Below, piece after piece: positions 8,527 to 18,290 of a DNA stretch of 64,000 nucleotides. The position numbers and the translations under genes were made by a program. The notes below the pieces were generated by a model. It made no database searches. It was not told the origin of the DNA and worked only from the letters and a program-made list of their open reading frames with translations. Each line of letters starts with the position of its first letter. Position 1 is the stretch's first letter. The stretch spans positions 5,331,298 to 5,395,297 of the forward strand of contig CP034977.1 in the NCBI GenBank assembly GCA_004026145.2. Direction: 5' to 3'. This DNA comes from Takifugu bimaculatus (taxonomy: Eukaryota > Chordata > Actinopteri > Tetraodontiformes > Tetraodontidae).

Positions 8527-10823
8527 TGCCTTTGTTTGCTTTGATCCTCAACTCGAAGGTCCAAATATCAAAGGTCCCTTTGAAAGCCTGCTCTCCTGTT
8601 GTCCTGAAGGAACCTCCCGTTTTATCGGCAGAAAAGATGAAGACCAACCACACGGCGCTGGCAGATGGAGGCGGAGCCCTAAGGACGGCGGTAGGACGCC
8701 TCCGTGGACGTTTCTCTGGTCCAAACAGGTGGAGGAACGCCAGACGTCACCTGCTGCAGAGTGGGCGGAGCCTCCTGGCCTTTGGTTTCGGGCTGTTTCT
8801 GGCGAGCCTGCACGGCGTCGTGGGCCTGTTCGTGCAGAAGCAGCCGCTGTGGTTCTGCTTCTACACCACGCAGGTGTTGGCGGCGGCGACGGCCTTCGGG
8901 ATGGGCCTCTCGGCGAGCGTCCGCGCCAGCGTCATGATCGTGCTGCCCTCGCTGTTCTCAAACTTCGGCAAGAAGTTTCTGCTCTTCCTGTTCCTGTCCC
9001 TGCTGTGGTCCGGCCCGGTCACCAACACCATGGAGAACATCGAGCGGACCTCCGCCAGCCTGCTGTGCGGGGCGGAGCTGGCCGCCAATCAAACGCAGGA
9101 GCTGATGCAGAGAGCGGGAACGCCGCTCTTCTCCTCCTTGGATAAAATCCGAGAGATCGGCAGGAACGCGCTGGCCGCTGCCGGGAGAATCCGGAGCTTC
9201 ATCGACACGTTGACTGAGAGTGCTCGCCATGTCGCGCGCACCCTGAGGAACGTCCTCCACTTCCTGGTGGACATCGGAGACGTCTGTAACGAGCAGCTGG
9301 GGACGCCGTTCCGGAAGTGCTGGGCCCTGTTCTCCGAAGCTCGCGGGAATTGCGACGAGCTGCTGGGAGAATTCTCCTTCCTGTGCGACATCGTGGATGG
9401 CTTCCGGCCGCTGTGCCACCTGGCCCGTGCCGGCGAGCTCTTCTGCACCATCCCCTCCTACATCGCCAGGCATTTGAAGGAACGCCTGGAAGCTCCGGTC
9501 GTGGCAGCGTTCGCGCGGATCCGACGAGAGTTGGAGTTCAACTTCTCCGCCTCCGTCACCTACGACGTGGCGGCCAACAGCACTCGATCCCTGCAGGAGA
9601 TCACTCAGGACATCATGGGCGAAGTTTCGTCCCGGATCCACGTTTTCCAGCAGCTCGGAAAGCCGATCGCTTACGCCGGCTTCGTCCTGCTGCTGCTCTC
9701 CTTCATCAGGGCCGTTCAGTACAGGCGCAAATACCTGTGCGACCTGAACTTCGACAACATCTACATCACCAGGACCTTTGAAGAGCTGGAGCGACAGGTG
9801 AGCTCCCAGGGCGGAGCCTCGGTCCTGCCGCTCACGCCCAGAGAAGCCAAGATCTACCTCACGCCGCTTTCCTTCCGTCTGAACGCCAAGGAGAAGCGGC
9901 TGGTTCTGCAGGACGTCATTTCGGTCTTCAGACACCTGGTGTTGGGCAGCCTGGTGGTGGCGCTGGACTTCCTGGTCTTCTGGCTGCTGGATCAGGTGCA
10001 TCACCTGGTGGAGGAGGACGTTGTGGCGCGAGCGCCGGTCCTGGTGAGGGTGGCGGTGAACGGGACAGGCTACGCCTCGGACATCTTCAGGGACCTGGTG
10101 GCCTCCTTCAACATCCTCCAACAAGGGAACATCACAGTGATCAGCAGGAAGTGTCTCCTGGTACCGTCGGAGCCCGACCGGACCACGTGCTTCATCCTGG
10201 GCTTCCTGCTGGGCCTGGCCCTCCTCCTGTCCCTGACGAGAGGGTTCGTGCAGCGCTGCAGGCGCCTCATCTGCGCTCGCTGTTACCCGGAACGGGAGCT
10301 GGGGAGACTCCGTCACCTTCGCCAGCAGATCCTGGATCAGAGACGGACTCTGGGAATAGCTCTGAGGAGCGCTGCAGCCAGATTCAGAGCGGACCAGGGA
10401 GAAGGAGGAGCATGGGGGGGCCTTGAGAAGCTGCTGCTGCCGTTACCTGGAGGGGCTCACCTGTGCCGCCTGCTGGCTCCCCTGCTGGCCCCAGTGAGCT
10501 GTCTGTCCTGCGGGGAGGGGCTGACGGAGAGCAACATGGCTGCCTGTGACGCCCCCCAGTGTCCGGGCCTCTACTGCCGTCCCTGCTTCCATAGTTTGGG
10601 AAACACCTGCACGGTCTGCGTCGGACCTCTGACCCCTGACCTCGAGGACATTGAGGAAGAGGAGTATGATTCCAGCGACGAAGACGAGGGGGCCGAGAGC
10701 ACGACGGCAGGGGGCGCGGACAGGAACCAGGAGGAGTCCTCGGAGGACGACTGGAGTTCTGCCGACAGCGGAAGCTCGTTCCGCTCCGTCCGCAGCCTCC
10801 AACGCATCAGCGTGCACCCGTGA
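8526..10823 (+). CDS. dcst2: DC-STAMP domain-containing protein 2 (DCST2), intronless
   Basis: Sperm membrane protein that acts with DCST1 in sperm-egg fusion; the family includes worm SPE-42/SPE-49 and fly Sneaky. 765 codons, against about 773 in human DCST2. Hydrophobic segments lie near residues 82-103, 110-130, 151-163, 380-397, 470-489 and 556-575. Potential N-glycosylation sites are N188, N339, N351, N512 and N535. Family landmarks include CGAELAANQT, IGDVCN, YIT at 413-415, NGTGYA and LVPSEPD. A C-terminal cysteine cluster (C659, C662, C674, C679, C684, C687, C695, C698) forms a C4C4 RING-like module, followed by an acidic, Ser-rich tail. DCST2 was preferred over DCST1 on these shared motifs. 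The first ATG is used here. Met38 (8637) is an alternative with the better -3 A and puts TM1 nearer the N-terminus, as in mammals. The frame is unbroken, although mammalian DCST2 has many exons. A CAG|GTGAGC donor-like string at 9794-9802 lies inside conserved coding sequence and appears unused. Confidence 0.94.
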   Translation: MPLFALILNSKVQISKVPLKACSPVVLKEPPVLSAEKMKTNHTALADGGGALRTAVGRLRGRFSGPNRWRNARRHLLQSGRSLLAFGFGLFLASLHGVVGLFVQKQPLWFCFYTTQVLAAATAFGMGLSASVRASVMIVLPSLFSNFGKKFLLFLFLSLLWSGPVTNTMENIERTSASLLCGAELAANQTQELMQRAGTPLFSSLDKIREIGRNALAAAGRIRSFIDTLTESARHVARTLRNVLHFLVDIGDVCNEQLGTPFRKCWALFSEARGNCDELLGEFSFLCDIVDGFRPLCHLARAGELFCTIPSYIARHLKERLEAPVVAAFARIRRELEFNFSASVTYDVAANSTRSLQEITQDIMGEVSSRIHVFQQLGKPIAYAGFVLLLLSFIRAVQYRRKYLCDLNFDNIYITRTFEELERQVSSQGGASVLPLTPREAKIYLTPLSFRLNAKEKRLVLQDVISVFRHLVLGSLVVALDFLVFWLLDQVHHLVEEDVVARAPVLVRVAVNGTGYASDIFRDLVASFNILQQGNITVISRKCLLVPSEPDRTTCFILGFLLGLALLLSLTRGFVQRCRRLICARCYPERELGRLRHLRQQILDQRRTLGIALRSAAARFRADQGEGGAWGGLEKLLLPLPGGAHLCRLLAPLLAPVSCLSCGEGLTESNMAACDAPQCPGLYCRPCFHSLGNTCTVCVGPLTPDLEDIEEEEYDSSDEDEGAESTTAGGADRNQEESSEDDWSSADSGSSFRSVRSLQRISVHP

Positions 10824-10957
10824 CTGCTCGCCAGGACGCCGTCGGGGGCCCCCCAGGGCCTCGGGAGCACGAGGAACCGGTTCTTTCAGAGTAGAAGGAT
10901 TCCCGTGTGCTCCTGATGAACCCACAACAATCTGGGAAATCCTTGGAGATTGTAGCA

Positions 10958-10963
10958 AATAAA
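10958..10963 (+). terminator. Poly(A) signal AATAAA of dcst2
   Basis: Canonical AATAAA 135 bases after the stop codon. A GT-rich stretch (TGATGTCACGTTGTGTC near 11000-11018) follows at the distance expected of a downstream cleavage element. Confidence 0.65.
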
Positions 10964-11121
10964 ATCCGTGCAAGCATCCATACGAGTGACTTAATGCTCG
11001 TGATGTCACGTTGTGTCAGACTTGGATCAATAGGGGAGGGGCGGAGCTACACCCCCACTACTGTAGGGTTGCGCACAACCAGCCGTGCACCCTCTGAGGG
11101 GATCTACAGGTGAACGTCTGA

Positions 11122-11133
11122 CCAACAGGGGGC
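11122..11133 (+). promoter_or_regulatory. CTCF-like core motif 3' of dcst2
   Basis: CCAACAGGGGGC, one mismatch from the CTCF core, about 160 bases past the poly(A) signal. Confidence 0.35.
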
Positions 11134-11198
11134 GCCGACACGTCTGAAACATCCTGACACATTTCTGTCTGGGTCTCCAACGAGTTTGAGTCTTCTGT

Positions 11199-11218
11199 GG
11201 GGGGGGGGGGGGGGGGGG
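11199..11218. repeat. Poly-G tract (20 bases)
   Basis: Uninterrupted run of 20 G; potential G-quadruplex and a common assembly-error site. The flanking 11010-11460 holds no recognisable gene. Confidence 0.95.
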
Positions 11219-11454
11219 CATTCTGAGGCTCCCGGATCAGGCTTGCTCCCGGGATCACCGGTAGTCTCACCCCTCCATGGTGGCCTGCCAGATCCTCCCG
11301 GGTTTCCATTTTAAAAACAGGAAGTTCTTCTTTTCTTGAACCCTCCCCACGTTATTCCCAAAGCCGATACGTCGACCGATCAGAAGCAGCAGCCGAGTCT
11401 CCGCCTGAGCTTCCGCTCTGCAGGTTTTCCGGCCTCGGAATTCCGCGCGAGCGC

Positions 11455-11760
11455 TCCTGATTCACTATTTTGCTATTAAATTGTACCTCAATGCCATTTG
11501 TGTCACATTATAAAGCTCTGGTGCTACAGACTGTCGCCTGGACAAATCGAAGACATTTACTCCTGAGAATATATGCGGTTTCCTCCAAGAGATCCGTCTC
11601 TTCCTCCGGGCCGGTATTCCATCAGAAAGCAAATGCCCTTTTTGACAAGCGTCACATTTAATGAATAGGACCATTATCGGGTCCTAGCATATATTTCTCG
11701 GAAACAAACGGAACGATTACCGGCAAAAGCTTCACGTGGAGACGGGAATTATTTAACGGT
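11455..11760. promoter_or_regulatory. Strong candidate conserved non-coding element
   Basis: Repeat-free, AT-leaning and compositionally even. Contains TTTTGCTATTAAATTG, CACATTATAAAGC, AGCAAATGCCC, CACATTTAATGAATAGG and CATATATTTCTC stretches. Both strands carry only short frames without splice signals. Confidence 0.4.
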
Positions 11761-12639
11761 CAAATATGATTAAAAAAAATCTCTCCGCCTGCACGTGGAA
11801 GCGCGGCGCTAATGACGGCGGCGCTAATGAGGCGCCGTGCACGCGGTGACGTACGCTAGCGCCCATCTCATAGCAGCGAATCTGCATACGTCCTGTTGAC
11901 ATAACATGAGGGCGAATAAGTGCGCCGGTTCTCAATAAGAGAGTGCAAACATGCGCTCCGTGCACAGATGTGTTTGCACTGCACGCCTGCAAACATATGC
12001 GGCCGTATTTGTCCGGGCGCCGGCGGCGGCGGCCTGTTCCCATACAGTATCCGGCTGTTTGCTCACGAGCCCGTAGGAGGATAACGGCGTCGTTGGGGCT
12101 AATTTCCCATGTAAATATCGCCGCTGTTTAATCACACAAAAACCACACTGAGAAATGAAGCGTGTCTGCGGCTTCATACATAATGAACTCCAACTTTGGG
12201 AAATATCTGCTTCCCCACCAGGGAACACACGGAAGACGGCGCTCCTGGTCCCACCAGATCCAACCGGCTCTAATCCCGGAATTCCACACGGAATAGCGCC
12301 GAAGCTGCTGCACACGTGGAGCTCCCTGCGTTGCTAGCATGCTAATGTTTGGGCGCTGGTGGAGGATCCACCACCGATAACTGATCCGGGCGTTGCTTAT
12401 TATGGGATGGATCACAGATGGTCTCGTAGCTGCGCCTCACTTCGGAGCCCCCGGTGAGAGATGCTCACCGGACGCCACCAGTATGGAGGAGTGTGTGTAT
12501 GCAGACGCTCCGGTCACCCCCCCCCCCACGCCTCCGCTCCACGCTGACCCCTGCCCGTCCTTCACGTCGGGGCCAGGAGCACTTTTGTAATTGAGGCGGC
12601 GGCGGCGGCGGCTTAAAACCGCCAAATCATAAAAAAGGC
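11761..12639. other. CpG-containing intergenic DNA
   Basis: GGCGCTAATGA occurs twice near 11805-11832. A GGCGGC trinucleotide patch sits at 12596-12612 and a C run at 12518-12527. No gene seen. Confidence 0.55.
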
Positions 12640-12960
12640 ACGGCGTGCCGGAGTGAATTACGAGGAAATATGGCCTTCCTTTACAGGGGGGGCCGTGAAT
12701 GAAGCCATAAAATTATGAGCAGTTTTTATGATGGCCCATTGAAGTAGGATGCTTGTATATTGATGGTTCACAGGCTGTATCCCTCTTCTCCCGTGTGGCG
12801 GAAGAGCTGACAAAGGGGCCCCTGTGTAACTATTTTTCATGCATTTAATATATTAATTATCCGGTAAATGTTCCCCAGGCAGTGCTTGGGATAGCACGGA
12901 ATGACAGCTTTCCGATGAAGCTCCCGGGCCGGCCCATCAGGCTGCAGTGTATTACGTGGG
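12640..12960. promoter_or_regulatory. Strong candidate conserved non-coding element
   Basis: Contains GAATGAAGCCATAAAATTATG, TTTTTATGATGGCCC, TGTATATTGATGG and CATTTAATATATTAATTATCC. Hox/PBX-like TTTATGATGG and TTAAT cores are dense, and no simple repeats interrupt about 300 bases. Confidence 0.42.
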
Positions 12961-13011
12961 AAAGGTCAGCGCGGGGTTAATGTAACTTTTTATTTGCTGA
13001 TTTTTCATCCA

Positions 13012-13731
13012 CGTGGAGGGTGGCGAGGAGAGGAAGTGGAGGGTGGAAGTGGAGGGTGGCGAGGAGAGGAAGCGGAGGGTGGCGAGGAGAGAAGCGAGGG
13101 TGAAGTGCAGGGTGGCGAGGAGAGGAAGCGGAGGGTGGCGAGGAGAGGAAGCGGAGGGTGGCGGGGAGAGGAAGTGGAGGGTGGCGGGAGAGGAAGCGGA
13201 GGGTGGTGAGGAGAGGAAGCGGAGGGTGGCGAGGAGAGAACGAGGGTGGAAGGGAGGGTGGCGAGGAGAGCGGAGGGTGGCGAGGAGAGGAAGCAGAGGG
13301 TGGAAGTGGAGGGTGGCGGGGAGAGGAAGTGGAGGGTGGCGAGGAGAGGAAGCGGAGGGTGGCGGGGAGAGGAAGCGGAGGGTGGCGGGGAGAGGAAGCG
13401 GAGGGTGGTGAGGAGAGGAAGCGGAGGGTGGCGAGGAGAGGAAGCAGAGGGTGGAAGTGGAGGGTGGCGGGGAGAGGAAGTGGAGGGTGGTGAGGAGAGG
13501 AAGCAGAGGGTGGCGAGGAGAGGAAGCGGAGGGTGGCGAGGAGAGGAAGCAGAGGGTGGCGAGGAGAGGAAGCGGAGGGTGGCGAGGAGAGGAAGTGGAG
13601 GGTGGAAGTGGAGGGTGGCGAGGAGAGGAAGCGGAGGGTGGCGGGGAGAGGAAGCGGAGGGTGGCGAGGAGAGGAAGCGGAGGGTGGCGAGGAGAGGAAG
13701 CGGAGGGTGGCGAGGAGAGGAAGCGGAGCTG
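13012..13731 (+). repeat. Purine-rich 23-bp minisatellite with 13-bp variant units
   Basis: About 30 copies of a 23-base unit, GGAGGGTGGCGAGG followed by AGAGGAAGC. GCGGGG, GTGAGG and AAGCAGAG variants occur, and a shortened 13-base unit GGAGGGTGGAAGT recurs (for example near 13035, 13290, 13451, 13595). The + strand is almost purine-only. All forward frames and one long reverse frame are open because the unit lacks stops; none is a gene. Confidence 0.98.
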
Positions 13732-13813
13732 GTTTTAGAGGAGGAGGATCGGGGACGCAGCGGTGTTGCTGAAGACGTCGGACACGTTTTTTTATTATTG
13801 TATTTGGATTTTA

Positions 13814-13878
13814 CCCCCCCCCCCCCCCCTCTTGGTTTGATATCGTAGTCCCACACACACACACACACACACACACAC
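13814..13878. repeat. Poly-C (16) and (CA)n
   Basis: C run at 13814-13829 and CA tract at 13852-13878, 22 bases apart. Confidence 0.95.
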
Positions 13879-13939
13879 GGTGGTGCTACGGCAGGACGCT
13901 GAGGCGCGCCTGCAGCGAGGGGAGGGGCTTCCCGGGCGC

Positions 13940-14090
13940 TACCGGCTGATTGTCTGCATCCATCCATATCCCACCTTCCCAAATCAATTCTTGATCAATT
14001 TCATGCCGGTGAAAGAAATTATTCCTGCAAAATGGGAACATATTCGGTTTGATCATTTGTGCTCTTCCCGCCGTAATTAAACCGCCGCCT
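13940..14090. promoter_or_regulatory. Candidate conserved non-coding element
   Basis: CAAATCAATTCTTGATCAATTT forms a loose inverted repeat near 13980-14001. Followed by GAAATTATTCCTGC and CCGTAATTAAAC. Repeat-free. Confidence 0.32.
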
Positions 14091-15039
14091 CGGCGTCCTC
14101 TGCGAACGCCGATGAAGACGGCGGCGAGATGTTTTCCAGGCGGCGGAGACGCGTTCTTTAATCACCGTACGCACTCTCGCTAATTCCGGCGCTCCGGAGG
14201 GCCCGCGAGGAGCGATTGAGCGGAGAGTCGGTTGGAGTGATCAATTGTTTGCGGCCCCTCGACGGGGGCTGGCGGGGGGGCGGGGCTGGCGGGGGGGGGG
14301 CTCATTTGCCGGTGCGTTCCTTTAGCTGATTGAGTTAATTAGGCCGCTCCCACATCCTGCTGATTGGATGTAAACATTAATATGGCAGAAAATGGCTCCT
14401 GATGTTTACCATCGGATGGTGGCGGGAAGGGGAAATCCGGCGGGGGGCTTCCTTCTGTCCATGCTCCTCCCCCTTCCTCACCTCTGACCTTCCACCGTGA
14501 CTCCCACCCGACTGAGGCGGCGTTCTTCACCTTCGCTCTATTACCGATCCCGTTTTCTCAGAATTCCATCCACTTTTCCGGACTCTCCCAGCGTTCCGCC
14601 TGCATTATTCTTTTAAACTCGGACCACGGCGTGAAGGCCCGGCTCGATATCTCATCAGAGACGCGTCTGCCTCCAGACGGCGGCCCCCGCCGGCGTGCCG
14701 CCGCGCCGCTATCTGTCGGTGCTTTCTGTGGATTGCGTGCGCGGCGTTTCCTTTGACCAGTGAACGCACCATTGTGCGGTGATTTATGAATATGTACTCC
14801 CGCCCGTCCCGCCTGCTTTTATGCATTCACGCTTTGGAGGGAAAACACGGTTCATTTGTCAGCGGCGCTAAAGTGCGCCCGGCGGAGCGAACACAGATGT
14901 ACCCGTGAACTCCGGCGTGTTCCGGCGAGATTACGCTCCGCTGTCGGCCTCGGCCGCCGCGGCGGGATTTGACGCATTGCTCGCCGCCACTGAGCGCGTT
15001 TTGGTAAATACAGGCGTTCGCCATCAGGTCAGCGGGTGC
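14091..15039. other. CpG-rich intergenic DNA
   Basis: CpG dinucleotides are dense at 14090-14300, 14620-14720 and 14860-15010. A promoter-type island is possible, but no exon or TSS motif pairs with it. The candidate element at 14310-14425 lies inside. Confidence 0.45.
14310..14425. promoter_or_regulatory. Candidate conserved non-coding element with Fox-like sites
   Basis: GATTGAGTTAATTAGG, then TGTAAACATTAATATGG and TGTTTACC. The latter two are forkhead-type cores on opposite strands, about 36 bases apart. Confidence 0.35.
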
Positions 15040-15420
15040 AGCGATTACAATCATTAGCATGTGCTAATTGAATCAGGGCTTTAGCTTCTTTCCACAGAGA
15101 AATAACGATAATTAGAACCTGAACATTCAACCACACCTTTAAAATTCAAATTTCTGGATCAACACTAACATTTAATTGACTCCTTTTTGCGCGATTTCCC
15201 GCCTTTTCACCGCTAACCCTTCGCTTTTCTGTCATGCTGTTCATTAACAAATGAACCAGAGAGATAAAAGCATGAATTTTTCCTTTAAAAAAAGCTAAAA
15301 TCTGCCTGGAAACACCCACGCGACAACTTCCTTTTATTCGTAACGCACTCTGTTTAACGCTAATTAACAATAACTCTTAAATCCTCCACTTTAGCCCACG
15401 AGCAGCATTTATGACTAATG
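15040..15420. promoter_or_regulatory. Candidate conserved non-coding element
   Basis: ATTACAATCATTAGCATG, GCTAATTGAATC and ACGATAATTAG stretches, then AT-rich sequence around TTAACGCTAATTAACAATAAC (15353-15373). No coding signature. Confidence 0.32.
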
Positions 15421-16867
15421 GTTCCAACGGCCCTGGAGGTCCCCGCTGGGGTCTGACACCCCAGCAGACCCACCCGCCACCCCCACCCATCCCATCACAT
15501 CCTCATCTGCCCCCCTGCTGTGCATCAAGCCCCATTAACCCCCCGCCCGCCTCTCTGCTGGCTCCCTGTGTGCTTAACACGGTGGCGTTAGCATAAAGGA
15601 TGTGGCTGCTCCTCCAGATGAGCTTTGCACAGTTTAATAGAGGTCCTGGCGGGGTCCCCATTAATATAGTAAAGGCCGCTGAGAGGACGCCCTGACTCCC
15701 ACCTGGCTCCTCCCACCCAACATCCCGCCTCTCGCTGTTTTTTTTTTAGCTTTATATCCGAGAGGAGCGAACGCTGCAGCTGGTTCTGACCCGCTCCTCT
15801 CACTTCCGCCTGCTGAAAGCCGGGTCAAACACGCCGGGTCAAACACGCCGGGCTTTAGGGGTTCCTCAAGGCCTCCTCCTGGGCCCAGTTCTCGACGCTG
15901 AAGCAAATGAAAGTTCCTGTGATTTTGTGTTGCCGTGGTGATGTTCCAGGTCTCCTGGCCTCCTGCTGCCGGGTTACCCTCCATTTTCTCTCCACACGGA
16001 TGTTGATTTTTTTTCACCCCCTCCTTCATAATCCCCCCCCCACCTTATCTCCTCCCGTCCATCCCAGACTCCACTCGTATTCCAATCTCCACCTGTCTCA
16101 CTTCCCATTCCACCCTCTTCATTCTCCATCTCGTTCCCTCTGCAGCCCCACCACCTTCTCCCTCTCATTGCCCCCCCCCCCCCCCAACCCCCCCCCCCCC
16201 GTTTCCTCTCTTGCACAGCCGTCACTCTGAATTATTTTCAATGAGCTCCTTTATAGCGGGCGCCAGATCTCAGCTCCAACTCATCACGGAGCGCAGGGCG
16301 GGGGGGACGCGCTCTGCATTTCGATCAGCTCTGAGCCTCCACTTTGCTATTAACCCCTTTCACACCCCCCCCACCCCCCGCCCCCCCCCACGCACACCTT
16401 GGCTCACTCCATTTCTCTGCCCATGTTTATACTCTCACCTCCCTCCCTCCGCCGCTCGGCCACTTTTTCTTTCTCTCCTTGTCTGTAGAACTTTGTCTCT
16501 TTGCTTTGGATCAACTTAACTTACATGAGGCCACTTTTAGAAACTTCCTAAACTAATCAGTCGCGTTCTTACGCTGACGGGTCATCTGGGGGGGGGGGTC
16601 ATCAAGTGGACTAATTAGGAAGCACGTGTTGTTGATGCTTCCTCACTTCTTCCCTCTCATAGCTCCTTCCTGATCCAATATAGCCTATATTCCTAGCATC
16701 CACGGAGGGGACCAAAACACAGAAATTAGCGTGCTAATGTCGGAATATACCATGAAAGGTGCCTGTTTATGCTACCGTCGGTAGAGAACTTTAGGTGGCA
16801 GCATTTTCTGGAGGGACTTTCAACTTTGAGCTTCACACCAGCAACCTACAACGTTACGACTCCCCAC
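15421..16867. other. Pyrimidine-rich intergenic DNA with poly-C tracts
   Basis: CCACCC/CTCC-rich from 15440 to 16500. C15 lies at 16171-16185 and C13 at 16188-16200, split by AA. A short duplication GGTCAAACACGCCGGG occurs at 15823-15852. No gene recognised. Confidence 0.55.
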
Positions 16868-17228
16868 GAAGCGATACGATACGATATGATACGATGCCAT
16901 GCGATACGATACGATACGATACGATATGATACGATATGATACGATATGATACGATGCGATGCAATGTGATATGATGCCATGCGATACGATACGATATGAT
17001 ACGATATGATACGATGCGATACGATGCGATGCGATACGATGCGATACGATGCGATACGATGCGATGCGATGCCATACGATGCCATACGATGCGATGCGAT
17101 GCCATACGATGCCATACGATGCCATACGATGTGATACGATACGATGTGATATGATGTGATACGATACGATGCGATGCGATGCGATACGATACAATGCGAT
17201 ACGATGCGATATGATGCGATACGATACC
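16868..17228. repeat. Pentanucleotide satellite (ATACG/ATGCG)n
   Basis: About 72 copies of a 5-base unit GATAC with GATGC, GATAT, GATGT and CCATG variants. Variants recur in ordered blocks (for example GATGCCATAC near 17072, 17082, 17103, 17113 and 17123), showing a 10-25-base higher-order structure. The minus strand has no stops in any frame and reads Ser-Tyr-Arg-Ile-Val repeats, a pure repeat artefact. Confidence 0.97.
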
Positions 17229-17390
17229 ACAAGATAAGATGCTATGCTCTGTTATGCTACGGGTGTAGGTCACAATATGTGGCTAAATGACCTGTTTGGC
17301 TAAAGTCTTTTTAATTGTCTCACACACTAGATCTTCAAGAAACTGAAGCAATTCAGAGAAATAGAATAAAAAAATGAAAACTGCTTCCTG

Positions 17391-17391
<1 letters not shown>

Positions 17392-17456
<65 letters not shown>
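17392..17456. repeat. Compound (GT)n(GA)n microsatellite
   Basis: GT from 17392 to 17430, switching directly to GA until 17456. Confidence 0.97.
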
Positions 17457-18049
17457 TGTTTTTGACAAGCTCTAATGGTTCTTTCAAACTGCGACAAAGG
17501 AGGTCGAGCTCCAGCAGCGGATGATGGTCAGGAAGGGGCGGGACTAAAGGGTGGGACTCTGATGAGGTGCAGGTGTAAACTTGCAGGTAAAGGAGTATTT
17601 TCCCAGTCGGGAGTAACGTTCCGGAACACCAGGGCAAATAAACCAGAGGGCCGAAGCACATTTACCGTAGCCTGATCACAGAAACGAGCCCGTTGAGAGC
17701 GGCGGCTGCTAACTGGACTCTGATTGGACCAGTGATAACGACGCGTCTGTCATTCCGACGCTCCCAGGCCAGATTAAACTGTGGCGTAAACGCAACGTCA
17801 GGAAACCCCCTAAAAACACTTTTCATCTCCCTCTCGCCGACAGCTGGCAGGCCTGTGCCCGCGGCGCCGCGGCGCCGGCGTTATCGCCGAAATTTATCTT
17901 CAGGACTGTGATTAGTCAAGGCGGCGGTGACCCGTCGCCGCTTCTCCTCCAGCTTCCCACTTTCCCAGTGTTCTTCTGGGACTCGCCTGTAGGAAGTAGG
18001 ACAGGCGGGAGATATCTTCCCAGCCAGCCGCCATTGTTGCGGCTAACGT
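17457..18049. other. Intergenic, GC-rich patch
   Basis: A GCCGCGGCGCC-type palindromic GC cluster lies near 17860-17885. No gene recognised. Confidence 0.5.
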
Positions 18050-18290
18050 CTGTAGCCCGCAGGAATGATTTGTCATCTCCAGCGAGTTCAGGTTTGGTGG
18101 CTGTCACTCCCGTTTCAAGTTGGAAAAGCCTGTTTGTTTGAAGATCACTTGACTGTGCGGAATCAATTAAGTCATCCGTGGATAATCCAGGAAGAGTGTG
18201 AGGAATTGATTTGGGGACGCAGCCAAGATGGCTTTGACGGTGGCATTGTTTATCCCATATGTGCTGAGCCTTGATGTGGCGGCTATGATA
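18050..18290. promoter_or_regulatory. Candidate conserved non-coding element
   Basis: Even-composition sequence with GGAATCAATTAAGTCATCC and GGAATTGATTTGGG, and a GTTTATCCCATATG end. A short ATG frame at 18228 stops after 22 codons and has no support. Confidence 0.32.

Noticed and set aside
9794..9802. CAG|GTGAGC splice donor inside dcst2
   Set aside because: The sequence continues in frame through family-conserved DCST2 residues with no matching acceptor, so it is coding.
8958..10316. 452-codon minus-strand open frame opposite dcst2
   Set aside because: It lies wholly antisense to a clear DCST2 coding region. Its Gln/Glu/Val-rich translation is the usual shadow of GC-rich codons on the other strand.
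13005..13982. 325-codon minus-strand frame and several + frames across the minisatellite
   Set aside because: The 23-base unit lacks stop codons in these frames; the translations are pure repeat peptides.
16820..17273. Three overlapping minus-strand frames reading Ser-Tyr-Arg-Ile-Val repeats
   Set aside because: A stop-free 5-base satellite opens all three frames at once, which real genes do not do.
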